Below, one piece after another: positions 37,632-46,489 of a stretch of 64,000 nucleotides of DNA. The DNA comes from Candidatus Krumholzibacteriota bacterium (lineage in GTDB: Bacteria; Krumholzibacteriota; Krumholzibacteriia; LZORAL124-64-63): NCBI GenBank assembly GCA_024275485.1, contig JAJRZA010000035.1:1-64000 (forward strand), written 5' to 3'. Under the pieces are notes generated by a model. The model was given only the letters and a program-made list of their open reading frames with translations, did no database searches and was not told the origin of the DNA. Both the position numbers and the translations under genes were made by a program. Each line of letters begins with the position of its first letter. The stretch's first letter is position 1.

Positions 37632-38105
37632 GTGATGATTCACTCTTGCGCCGTCATTGCCGCCGGTTCAGGATTTCTCTTTGTCGGTCCTTCAGAATCA
37701 GGGAAAACCACCGCAGCGATCAACAGCTCTGCTCACCACGTTCTGGGTGATGAAATGAACCTTGTTATGGGCAATCCGGCAGGTCTCCTGCTGGAAGGAA
37801 CCCCCTTCAACGGCACCTTCAAGGCCAAGAAGCCGGGTCGAGCTCCCTTGCGGGCAGTGTTTCTGCTGCAACAGGCTCCCCATCACCGGATTTCTGCCAT
37901 CAATTCATCCGAAGCGGCCACCCTGCTGGCTGCCGAAGTGGTTCCCCCGGTGGGATTGGATCAAATCCCCGGCCCCGAGACCGTGCCCGCCATGGTGGAC
38001 AGCGCCGTCGCCATCATTGAAAAAGTTCCTGTTTTCCGCCTGGAATTGATGCCTGATCCTGGATTCTGGAATGTCATCAGTGAGCACTTCGATTTGGGTC
38101 TCTAG
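37632..38105 (+). CDS. HPr-kinase-related P-loop protein, C-terminal part
   Basis: About 157 residues starting at GTG/ATG (37632/37635). It contains a Walker A motif in FLFVGPSESGKTTAAI and a following GDEMNLVM block like the HprK/P-family kinase core. In known HprK-related systems the kinase is linked to PqqD-like and nucleotidyltransferase proteins and is thought to phosphorylate a peptide or other small partner. No good ribosome site precedes it, so separate translation would depend on coupling across the upstream TAA. The PqqD-like gene follows 42 nt downstream. Confidence 0.75.
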   Translation: MMIHSCAVIAAGSGFLFVGPSESGKTTAAINSSAHHVLGDEMNLVMGNPAGLLLEGTPFNGTFKAKKPGRAPLRAVFLLQQAPHHRISAINSSEAATLLAAEVVPPVGLDQIPGPETVPAMVDSAVAIIEKVPVFRLELMPDPGFWNVISEHFDLGL

Positions 38106-38147
38106 AAGGGTCTCTTGTTTCAAATAAAGCTTGGCAAAGGAGTTAGC

Positions 38148-38420
38148 ATGAATATTGAAAGCGTCTTCAGCAAAAACAGCCAATGTCCGGTGCGATCCAT
38201 TGGCGATGGTCTGGTCATCATGGCGCCAAGTGGCGGTACCACCCATTCCCTGGAAGACATCGGTGTCTTCATCTGGAACCAGCTTGATGGACAGCGAAAC
38301 CTGCAAAACGTGCTCGCAGCCATCCTCGAACAATACGATGTTGATGAGGATCAAGCCCGCACCGACCTGCTTGAATTCGTCACCCAAATGCAGACGGAAG
38401 GCTTAATTTTGGAGATATAA
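38148..38420 (+). CDS. PqqD-like peptide-binding protein
   Basis: 90 residues from an ATG preceded by AAAGGAG. The PqqD fold pattern is clear: VRSIGDGLVIMAPSGGTTHS, LEDIGVFIWNQLDGQRNLQN and ILEQYDVDEDQARTDLLEFV, ending in GLILEI. PqqD-like proteins bind leader peptides (RRE) and hand them to modifying enzymes. Here it sits with HPr-kinase-like, S24/S26-like and nucleotidyltransferase-like genes. No precursor peptide is visible in the immediate surroundings, though the RiPP-like locus lies about 14 kb away. Confidence 0.88.
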   Translation: MNIESVFSKNSQCPVRSIGDGLVIMAPSGGTTHSLEDIGVFIWNQLDGQRNLQNVLAAILEQYDVDEDQARTDLLEFVTQMQTEGLILEI

Positions 38421-38535
38421 TTTCAATTTTTAGCACAATGTTACTGTTTCGGGAGGAATTTTGGACCGCGGCATGTTATAGTAATAGGGATTCAAATCTC
38501 GTCATCACCCCGCATGTCCAATTTAGGAGATAAAC

Positions 38536-41154
38536 ATGAAGTTCGTCCCCGGATCCCGGTCTATCCTGACCAGTCTCCTGCTCTTTGTTGTTTCGGTTGG
38601 TCTGCTCGGCGCCTCCGGCTTTGTCTATGCTGCGGACCGCACGGTGGTGGGTGAGCTCTGGTCGGCCGACAACTGACCTTACTGCCCTTCCGCGGTCGCG
38701 GGATTTAACGATCTGGAAAATGTGTACGGTACCGATCAGTTTCTGCCCATGACTTTCTACCTCGGCGGCTCCTACTCCATCCCTGATGGAAACGCCCGAG
38801 CAGGCTGGTACGGTTTCAACGGTACACCTTCGGTTGTTTTTGACGGAACCCTGGTGAGCATCGGCGGCCAGACCAGCGGATCCATGTTCAGTACCTACCA
38901 GCCCATGGTGGTAAGCCGTTTGGCCCTCAGCAGCCCCCTGACCATGAACGCCGCCTACGTTGCCATCGGCAATGAGATCAGCGTTTCGGTTACCATTCAG
39001 GTGGACGAAGCCATTGCTAATACCAACAACCAAGTGCATTTCTTTGTTTGCCAGGAAGGTTACCACAACCAGAGCAACATGGTGGTGGACATGCTCAACT
39101 CCGAGGCTTTCAGCCTCGATACTCCTGGCCAGACCACCATTGTCAGCCGCGATTTCACACTACAGGACCCCTTCAACGAAGAGGACCTGAGACTGATCGT
39201 CATGGTGCAGAACCTGACCACCAAGGAAATCCTGCAAACCACCTTGGCCACCGCCGACTACGCCGGCACCCTGGTCGTGGACGCCGAACCCGATGGGGTG
39301 AACGCGCCCTGGAACCTGCAGGGACCGGAAGGCCTGAACATCACCGGTGCCGGGGACCGCTCCCTCAACATGTTCTTCACCGGCAACTACACACTGACCT
39401 TTCTGGACGTTCCCGTCTGGACTTCTCCTGCCAACAACCCCCAGACCCTCACCCTGGTTGAAGATGGCCTGATCACCTTTTCCGGTACCTACACCGATGG
39501 CCCGTTCGTCGTCTACAACGACGGCCCCATCAACGATGCAGGCCTGGCTCAGGGTGTCAGCCTGATCGACTTCGACAACGATGGTGACCTGGATATCCAC
39601 GTACTGAACGACGGCACCGCCGATCTGCTCCTGCGCAACGATGGTGACCTCAGCTTCACCAACGTGGCCAACGGCCTGATTGCCGACTCCGGAGCCGGCC
39701 GAAGTGGCGCCTGGGTCGACTACAATCGCGATGGCAACCTGGATGTCCTGCTCGGTCGCCACGACGAAACCAACCTGCTGCTGGCAGGAGATGGTGCCGG
39801 TGGGTTCCTCCTTCCCACCAGCATCGGCCTGGATGACGACGGACCAACTTCCAGCGTATCCTGGTGCGATTACAACCTGAATGGAAACCTGGATATCTTT
39901 ATTGCCAACCAGAACATGCCCAACCTGCTGCTCGACAATCTGGGCGACCTGGGGGGCGGTTTCTACCTCTTCACCTCCAGCAGTGGAGCATTCTCGAACA
40001 CTGGCAACGCCAATGGCGCCAATTGGATCGACTTGAATGGCGACCACCGACCCGACCTGTACATCGTCAACAGTTTCAGCCCCAATCTGCTGTTGGAAAA
40101 CACGGAAATCGGATTCAACGATATTTCCAACTCATCGGGATTGAATGATCTCACCAACGGTGTCGGCACTGCCTGGGGCGACATCGACGGCGATGGTGAT
40201 TTCGATCTTTATCTCAGCAACGACGGCATGGCCGACAAGGTGTTCATCAACAACGGGGACTTCCTGTTCACTCCCCTGGTGAGCGACGACACCTCCGACA
40301 TGGGTCACGGTCGCGGTGTTGTTTGCGCCGATTTCGACAACGACACCAATCTTGATATCTATGTCGTTCGTCACAATGAGCCTGATTTATTCCTGCTTGG
40401 TGACGGACTAGGTGGATTCAGTCGGGTACCGGTGGGCCCGCCCGAAGCCGAAGGCCCCGGAAACGCCGTTGCCTGTGGTGACATGGACGGCGATGGCGAC
40501 CTCGATATTTTCATCACCCGTGAAGGCCAGGGAAATGTGCTTCTGGCCAACAACCTGGCTGGGGACAACAACTTCGTGCAAATCAGCCTGATTGGCTCCG
40601 ACGAACAACCCGATGCCATTGGTGCCGAGGTCCGCCTGACCGCAGGTGGCATCAACCAGTTGAGGAGAATCAGTGCGGGCAATGGCTACCTGGCCATGGA
40701 CGCCACCACGGTGCATTTCGGTTTGGACGGTATCACAACCATTGATGAAATCGAAATCACCTGGCCCGATGGAACCCTGCAAAGCCTCACCAACCTGGCG
40801 GCCAACCAGCACCTGCAGGTTACCAAGGGTTCGAACCCCCTGAGCCCAGTCAGCGACGGTCAGAACCTGCCGCGGGTCACCACCCTGGACCAGGCTCACC
40901 CCAACCCCTTCAATCCTTCAACCAAAATTGGTTTTGCCCTGGCCCAGAGTGGCCCCACGCGCCTGGACATCTACACCGTTGATGGCCGGCGCGTGCGCAC
41001 ACTGGTCAGCGAAAGCCTGGAAGCCGGACACCACGAGGTAACCTGGGCGGGACAGGACGACAGCGGTCGCACCGTGGCTTCGGGCGCTTACTTCTATCGA
41101 CTGACCGCCCCTGACGGGCAGCAACAGACCGGGCGCATGGCTCTTGTAAAATGA
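38536..41154 (+). CDS. Candidate secreted selenoprotein: Omp28-like thioredoxin domain, FG-GAP repeats, sorting domain
   Basis: 872 residues if UGA at 38674-38676 is read as selenocysteine (residue 47). The ATG at 38536 has AGGAG upstream and starts a signal peptide (ILTSLLLFVVSVGLLGASG). The mature N-terminus reads VVGELWSADN-U-PYCPSAV, an Omp28-like redox motif in which U replaces the first Cys of CxxC. A GGUC-loop hairpin follows the UGA. Residues about 250-640 hold many FG-GAP/VCBS repeats (DFDNDGDLDIHVLND), then a UnbV/ASPIC-like domain (EIEITWPDGTLQSL) and a FlgD-like C-terminal sorting domain (HPNPFNPSTKIGFAL). Without readthrough the product would be only a 46-residue secreted stub. 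Confidence 0.78.
38688..38703 (+). promoter_or_regulatory. SECIS-like hairpin after UGA
   Basis: Six-base-pair stem (38688-38693 with 38698-38703, including one U-G pair) closing a GGUC tetraloop at 38694-38697. The loop begins 17 nt after the UGA. From memory the E. coli fdhF SECIS presents the same GGUC loop about 18 nt after its UGA, and bacterial SECIS searches require a G in the first two loop positions 16-37 nt after UGA. No separate bulged U is evident. Confidence 0.65.
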
Positions 41155-41199
41155 TCCTCGGCCAGGGTTACTGAACCTCTGAAAGCTCCCACACAAAAA

Positions 41200-41230
41200 G
41201 GCCCCGGACATCCTGATGGATGACGGGGCC
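41200..41230. terminator. Terminator-like hairpin after the selenoprotein gene
   Basis: Arms GGCCCCG (41200-41206) and CGGGGCC (41224-41230) with an inner CATCC/GGATG stem and TGAT loop. A-run before and T-poor tail after mean it is a better intrinsic terminator for the minus strand than for the plus strand. It most likely stabilises or ends the upstream plus-strand transcript. Confidence 0.55.
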
Positions 41231-41369
41231 ATTCTTCAGCAAGCGATCACTCATTGGGGTTCCCATACCGCCCCCTGTCCTTCTCGCTAATTTGACCGTT
41301 GGATCGAATTGGAATAGATTATCAGGCGTTGATTCACATTTTACCCTTTTTCCCGCGAGGTTCTGCATT

Positions 41370-42785
41370 ATGCGTCTGCTCAAGATCATGGTTCCCCTTT
41401 TCCTGCTAGTGCTGGCTGCCATTCAACCCGCTCTTTCCCAGGAACAGGACTGGAATCTGGGAAGCCTCAGCCAAGAAATACGGGGATTGACGCAGAAAGT
41501 CAGCCCTGCCGTGGTTCAAATCTACACCACAAGCTTCGGCCCGGTGATGGGGACGCTTCCCCAGGGGGCGGCTGTTTTTGGTCACCAACAGGCCACAGGG
41601 TCCGGCGTGATTCTTGATTCCAGTGGTTACATCATCACCAACAACCATGTGGTCCAGGGTGCCAAGCGTGTTCAAGTGCGACTGTCCGCTGCCGCCATGG
41701 GACAGGATCGTGGGAATTCCATCATTGCAGGCGGTGGTGCCCTGATGGGAGCCCAGGTCATCGGCGTGGACAAGGAAACTGATTTGGCCGTCCTGAAAAT
41801 CAACGGGAAGAATTTGCCCTATTTGCCCCTCGGCGACTCGGACAAATTGTTTCAGGGTCAGTTGGTATTCGCCTTTGGCAGCCCCATGGGCTTGACCAAC
41901 TCAGTCAGTTTTGGCGTGGTCAGCACCGTGGCCCGGCAACTCGAACGGGACAACCCGATGATCTACATCCAAACCGATGTGGCCATCAACCCCGGCAACA
42001 GTGGCGGACCGCTGGTCAACACCGATGGTGAAGTTGTTGGTATCAACACACTCATCTTCACCCAATCAGGTGGCAGTGAGGGTTTGAGCTTCAGCGCCCC
42101 CAGCAATATCGTACAAAACATTTTCAACCAGATCAGGGCCACCGGGCGGGTGCTGCGCGGTGTCATCGGTGTGCATCCCCAGACCCTGAATCCCCTGCTG
42201 GCCGGGGCCCTGAATCTTCCTGTTCAGTGGGGTGTCATTCTGGGCGATGTTTTTCCCAATGGCCCGGCCCAGGAAGCGGGTCTCAAGACCGGCGACATTG
42301 TCGTCTCACTTGATGGCAAACCCATGGAGAACGCCCGCCAATTCGAAGTGAACCTTTACGGCAAGGCCATCGACCAGAAAGTTGCCATTGAGGTAAACCG
42401 CAACGGCCAACTACTCACTAAATCCGTAACGGTGGTCGAACGCCAGGAACCGGATTATCGTTTCTTCGACATGATCACGGCCGAGCGAAACCTGGTGCCG
42501 CGAATCGGAGTGCTCTGTCTGGATCTCAACAAGGACTCCAAAAAACTTCTGCCCATGAAACCCCGCCGTAGCGAAGGCATCATCGTGGCCGCTCTGTCGG
42601 TCACCACCAACCTGTTTGGAGAAAGCTTCCATCCCGGGGACATCCTGTATTCCCTCAATGGTGAAAAGCTCCAAAGTCTCAGGGACCTGAAAAAGAAAGT
42701 CAAGGCCATTGGATACAGCCAAACCGCCGTTTTCCAACTGGAGCGCGAGGGCATGCTTCGCTACCTGATCATGGAGTTGGAATAG
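41370..42785 (+). CDS. HtrA/Deg-family serine protease with PDZ domains
   Basis: 471 residues from the ATG at 41370 with signal peptide (LLKIMVPLFLLVLAAIQPALS). The trypsin-like domain has the triad His in YIITNNHVVQG, Asp in DKETDLAVLKI and Ser in NPGNSGGPLVNTDGE. Two PDZ regions follow: GVILGDVFPNGPAQEAGLK with GDIVVSLDGKP, and a degenerate C-terminal one (LFGESFHPGDILYSLNGEK). The layout is that of periplasmic DegP/DegS-like quality-control proteases, though the family signature does not say which. It is monocistronic and convergent with the subtilase gene. Confidence 0.93.
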   Translation: MRLLKIMVPLFLLVLAAIQPALSQEQDWNLGSLSQEIRGLTQKVSPAVVQIYTTSFGPVMGTLPQGAAVFGHQQATGSGVILDSSGYIITNNHVVQGAKRVQVRLSAAAMGQDRGNSIIAGGGALMGAQVIGVDKETDLAVLKINGKNLPYLPLGDSDKLFQGQLVFAFGSPMGLTNSVSFGVVSTVARQLERDNPMIYIQTDVAINPGNSGGPLVNTDGEVVGINTLIFTQSGGSEGLSFSAPSNIVQNIFNQIRATGRVLRGVIGVHPQTLNPLLAGALNLPVQWGVILGDVFPNGPAQEAGLKTGDIVVSLDGKPMENARQFEVNLYGKAIDQKVAIEVNRNGQLLTKSVTVVERQEPDYRFFDMITAERNLVPRIGVLCLDLNKDSKKLLPMKPRRSEGIIVAALSVTTNLFGESFHPGDILYSLNGEKLQSLRDLKKKVKAIGYSQTAVFQLEREGMLRYLIMELE

Positions 42786-42811
42786 GCTTTTCATTTGATT
42801 GAGAAGGTCCT

Positions 42812-42907
42812 TCACCTCTGGTGGTGATACATACACAGCGACCCGGCAACTCTCCGCACGAAGGAGGACCTGCCGGGTCGCTGTGTATGTATCACCACCA
42901 GAGGTGA
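42812..42907. repeat. 37-bp perfect inverted repeat between convergent genes
   Basis: Arms 42812-42848 and 42871-42907 are exact reverse complements over 37 bp, separated by 22 nt that contain a further CTCC/GGAG mini-stem. It begins 26 nt after the HtrA stop and ends 7 nt before the subtilase stop, so it is transcribed from both sides. No T-tract borders it, so it is not a standard intrinsic terminator, although it may act as a bidirectional one. Confidence 0.9.
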
Positions 42908-42914
42908 CGTGAAT

Positions 42915-45900
42915 CTATTTAACCAAAGTCATCTTCCTGGAGGTAGTCTCACCACCGGAGGAGAACTTATAGAAGTACATGCCGGAAGGCACCGAACCAC
43001 CGGAAGCATTGTTGCCATCCCAGGTTACGGTGTGGTCTCCACTGCTTCGAGTTTCACTGACCAGGGTACGGATCAGCCGTCCGCTGAGGTCGTAAATACC
43101 CAATTCGACATGACCTTCACGAGCCACCGAAAATTTGATACTGGTGGATGGGTTGAAGGGGTTCGGATGGTTCTGGGCCAAGCGGAACAGCTTGATCGGC
43201 GAATCATTCGAAACTGGGGACAGGGGATTGTAGGCTTCGTTGGCCGCATCCACATTGTCCAGCAACTCCTGCAAGGTGTTGCCATAAACCAGGGCGTAGG
43301 TCTTCACCGCTGAGCCACCGTTGGCATCCAGGCTCACCACGGAACTGGTAACCGCTGACCAGTCGTCGGGTGCAGGAGCCGAAGGGGTGCTGATGAGGCC
43401 ACGCAGGTGACGCATCTTGATGCCGTCATCAATGGCGCTGTTCGGGTACACATACAAGGGGTTGTTGAGCATGGTCAAATTCTGGGCAGTGTTGCCGGGA
43501 CCAATCAACGCTATGCCGTAGTAGGGCCCGCCTGCGGAGAACATATAGGTGAGGTCCCGCGAAGCGTCGGTTTCACCCATATTGGCACCAGAGTCTCCGA
43601 TATCGAAATCGCAGAAGATACCATTGTACAAAACGGGCAGATCCGTAGTGCCTTCATTGGTCATCTTGTATTCCAAAATGACGAATTCATTTTCACCAGG
43701 GCCACTGAAGGCAAAACTGGTTTGCTCCACCACAAGAGGCTGGGGTGAGGCATGGCCACTGTCACTGAAGATAGCCTTGAAAGTCTGGTCGCTGGACGCG
43801 GGCCCCAGATCGGCAACCCGACCATTGGGGTTATCAGTGACTTCCCATTCGAATATTTCACCATTGCCACTGAAGTCGCGGTTGCAGATATAACTCAGGC
43901 CCGTACCGGCCCAGAATGAGCCAATGAACAATCCACTGCCACCGCCGAGATATCCCATACCGTCACCGGCGGAGCCATCCACGTCCATGTAGCCGATAAT
44001 ACCCTGATCGGTGACTGTCAGATGGATGTTACCGACATCGTGAGTGCGCCAATCGGGGAGACCCACGTACCAGGGGATTTCAAAAGTGCGCTCGAAAAAG
44101 GCCCCGCTGCTGACGCTCAGCAACATGGTAAAGGCGTAACCCTGAGGCGCACCCCCTGCCACGGTCAGGCTGAAAGTATCACCGGTATTGTCGGAAACAC
44201 CGCCGTTCATGGGGATATCCGGGAAGATCGCCGTGGCATCGGAAACTGTGACGTGGTCGTTTGGAACAACAGCCAGGGTAGCGGTGACACCAACAGCATC
44301 AACCACGAAGCTGACATTTTTCAACTCAAATGCCACAGTGCTGACTTCACCTGGATCCAGGACGCCGTCACCGGCAGGATCAGGCAGAATGCCGGATTGA
44401 ACGATGTCGGCCGCCTGGGAAGTCGGGGTGGCCATGACGATATCGTAGGCGTCGATTCGGCCGGAACCGAAGGAATTGTCTTTGCCCGCAATACCAAGAT
44501 CCAAAGCATTCAATTCCATGATGGAATCAAGACCGGCAGGCGAGAGGCTGGGATTCTTTTCCAACATGAGGGCGGCCAAGCCAGCCACGTGAGGACAAGC
44601 CATGGAAGTTCCACTCCAGGTATCGCCGCTGTATCCACCACCAACAGTTGTGGAGTTCACCCCTACGCCAGGGGCCGAAATGTCGGGCTTGATCAGGCCG
44701 GGACCGGGAGAGTATGGCCAGTCGTTGAAAGGATCCACGTCGTCCCATTTGACAGGCCCACGGGAAGAAGCGCCGTACAAGAGATTGCTCTGGTAACCAG
44801 TGCCTCCAACAGCAACAACACCACCAAGATTGCCCGGTGTTGTAGGCAGGGGATTCCAGGGTGCAGGGACGCGAGCGGTCAAGCCGCACTCAATAGGCGG
44901 ATTGAATTCATAGTGTTCGTTGCCGGCGGAGTTGAACATGGCAACACCGGCATCCCGGAGATTGTTCATGTTCACACGCTCGTTGCGCATGAAAGTTGCG
45001 GGAACAGCACCTTTGACACCCAGGGACATGGTGATCACGCGGGCACCGTTTTCAACACAGTACTGCTCGGCGGCCCAGATAAAGCCCAGGGTTCCGGTAC
45101 CATCATTTGCAAAAGCTTTGCAAGCCATCAGCTTGGCCCCGGGAGCAACACCCGTATGGGTACCACTGGACCCATCACCGGCCACCGTACCTGCGGTGTG
45201 GGTTCCGTGACCAGCACCGGCAGCGTCGTCATTGGGGTTGTTGTCGTTGTCGCCAAAGTCCCAACCATTGATATCGTCGATGTAGCCGTTGTTGTCATCA
45301 TCAATACCGTTGCCGGGAATTTCGTCCACGTTGACCCAGAGCTGGTGCGCCAGGTCGGGGTGGGCCAGATCGATGCCCGAGTCAATGTGCCCCACAATGA
45401 CGCCATCGCCGGTGAATCCCAAATCGGTCCACACCTTGTGGGCGTTGATATATTTGACACTCCAAACGGTATCCGCACGGGAAGCTTTGCTGAACTCGCC
45501 GACCGCTCCGCGGGAAGTACCCGAAGTCAGGTCGTAGCTTTTGTCCAGGAAGAGAGTAGCCTGGTCGGGGAGCCCACCCAGGGATTCCACAATGTTTCCA
45601 CTGGCCCGGAAGGCGATGGCCCCGGCAAAATACAGTTGGGTGACACCGGAAATTTCAGTCTGACGATCAGGATCATCCAGAATGAACATGGCGTTGCGCT
45701 GGCTCTTCAGGTTTCTCTTCTTCAGAGCTTCGATAACACCTGTACGCCGCTTACTAGGTGAAAGACGGTCCAATTCCAGGACCAGATCACTCACATCCAG
45801 AGGGTTCGAATAAATCATGAGTACAGGGACCAGATCACCACCCTTCTCTGCCAGGGCGTCCAGCAGGTCAGGATGAATGTCGGCAGCCTGCGATGAATCT

Positions 45901-45962
45901 GGTACCAAAAGACCAAATGTGAGTAGGGTCAAACAAAGAGCAAGGACGTAACGGCGACGCAT
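42915..45962 (-). CDS. Secreted S8 subtilisin-like protease with C-terminal sorting domain
   Basis: 1015 residues. Signal peptide (YVLALCLTLLTFGLLVPDS), a propeptide-like region, then a subtilase domain with Asp in GVIVGHIDSGIDLAHPDL, His in GAGHGTHTAGTVAGDGSSG and Ser in WSGTSMACPHVAGLAAL. A long beta-rich region follows, and a FlgD-like domain at the end (NHPNPFNPSTSIKFSVAR ... GMYFYKFSSGGE). That type of domain directs export or surface attachment in FCB-group bacteria. The selenoprotein nearby ends in the same kind of domain, so both are probably handled by the same export route. An Asn/Asp-rich insertion (GIDDDNNGYIDDINGWDFG) is typical of this group's subtilases. Confidence 0.94.
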   Translation of the reverse strand: MRRRYVLALCLTLLTFGLLVPDSSQAADIHPDLLDALAEKGGDLVPVLMIYSNPLDVSDLVLELDRLSPSKRRTGVIEALKKRNLKSQRNAMFILDDPDRQTEISGVTQLYFAGAIAFRASGNIVESLGGLPDQATLFLDKSYDLTSGTSRGAVGEFSKASRADTVWSVKYINAHKVWTDLGFTGDGVIVGHIDSGIDLAHPDLAHQLWVNVDEIPGNGIDDDNNGYIDDINGWDFGDNDNNPNDDAAGAGHGTHTAGTVAGDGSSGTHTGVAPGAKLMACKAFANDGTGTLGFIWAAEQYCVENGARVITMSLGVKGAVPATFMRNERVNMNNLRDAGVAMFNSAGNEHYEFNPPIECGLTARVPAPWNPLPTTPGNLGGVVAVGGTGYQSNLLYGASSRGPVKWDDVDPFNDWPYSPGPGLIKPDISAPGVGVNSTTVGGGYSGDTWSGTSMACPHVAGLAALMLEKNPSLSPAGLDSIMELNALDLGIAGKDNSFGSGRIDAYDIVMATPTSQAADIVQSGILPDPAGDGVLDPGEVSTVAFELKNVSFVVDAVGVTATLAVVPNDHVTVSDATAIFPDIPMNGGVSDNTGDTFSLTVAGGAPQGYAFTMLLSVSSGAFFERTFEIPWYVGLPDWRTHDVGNIHLTVTDQGIIGYMDVDGSAGDGMGYLGGGSGLFIGSFWAGTGLSYICNRDFSGNGEIFEWEVTDNPNGRVADLGPASSDQTFKAIFSDSGHASPQPLVVEQTSFAFSGPGENEFVILEYKMTNEGTTDLPVLYNGIFCDFDIGDSGANMGETDASRDLTYMFSAGGPYYGIALIGPGNTAQNLTMLNNPLYVYPNSAIDDGIKMRHLRGLISTPSAPAPDDWSAVTSSVVSLDANGGSAVKTYALVYGNTLQELLDNVDAANEAYNPLSPVSNDSPIKLFRLAQNHPNPFNPSTSIKFSVAREGHVELGIYDLSGRLIRTLVSETRSSGDHTVTWDGNNASGGSVPSGMYFYKFSSGGETTSRKMTLVK

Positions 45963-46139
45963 GAAATTCTCCCCGGATTAGTGCGTTTAGACGAGTTGAG
46001 TATAATTCCGAGAAGTTTCTGGAATATTACCAGTCATGATTCTCCGAGCCCTCAACCGAAAACATCAGCCCTCTTTTCTGGACTGTACCCGTAAGTGTAC
46101 CATAATATCTTTTTTGGATCAATAGAGTTACAGGATTTT

Positions 46140-46489
46140 TTATTTTGATACCAATACAAATTCATTGGTGATTTCAGCGGTTTTACCGAGAATGGCCGAT
46201 GCCGAGCAATACCGGGTTTCGCTGAGATTGATGGCCCTTTCCAACTTTTTCACGTTTACTGCACCTTTCACATGATATGTCAGGTGAATTTTTGTATAGA
46301 CCTTGGAATGATCTTCGGTCAGTTCTGTTTCTGCAGTAACTTCAAGTCCTTCAATAGGTTCCTTCATTTTTTTTTCAAAATACTGGTGACATCAACGCCA
46401 GTGCAGCCAATCAGGCCGAGAATTATCAATTCCATGGGAATGGGCGCCGTATTTCCCCCTCCAGCAGCTTTTCTCCAGATTTCATTCAC
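46140..46489 (-). pseudogene. OsmC-family protein, frameshifted in an A9 run and 5' truncated
   Basis: Two frames together give an OsmC-like protein: from a GTG at 46489, GGGNTAPIPMELIILGLIGC then TGVDVTSILKKK, and after the run of nine A residues (T9 at 46367-46375 on the plus strand) the second frame MKEPIEGLEVTAETELTEDH up to the conserved Cys in ETRYCSASAIL. Ten A would keep the frame. About 20 N-terminal residues usual in the family are missing because the YihY gene ends there (TAGTG overlap). OsmC proteins reduce organic hydroperoxides. Either a decayed gene, an indel error in the homopolymer, or a slippage site. Confidence 0.7.

Noticed and set aside
38674-38676. General UGA reassignment (code 4 or 25) instead of selenocysteine
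   Set aside because: Numerous genes terminate at UGA with correct length and with overlapping starts, so only a local recoding event fits.
40820-40845. tRNA-like T-loop sequence GGGTTCGAACCCC
   Set aside because: It lies inside the coding sequence of the candidate selenoprotein, and no acceptor stem, D-arm or anticodon arm can be placed around it.
44022-45761. 579-codon open frame on the plus strand
   Set aside because: It is antisense to the subtilase gene, whose catalytic motifs and signal peptide are clear. It has no recognisable domain, signal or ribosome site.
46140-46367. Stand-alone 75-residue OsmC-like gene
   Set aside because: The OsmC core continues upstream in another frame across the A9 run, so this is the 3' part of a damaged gene rather than a complete small gene.
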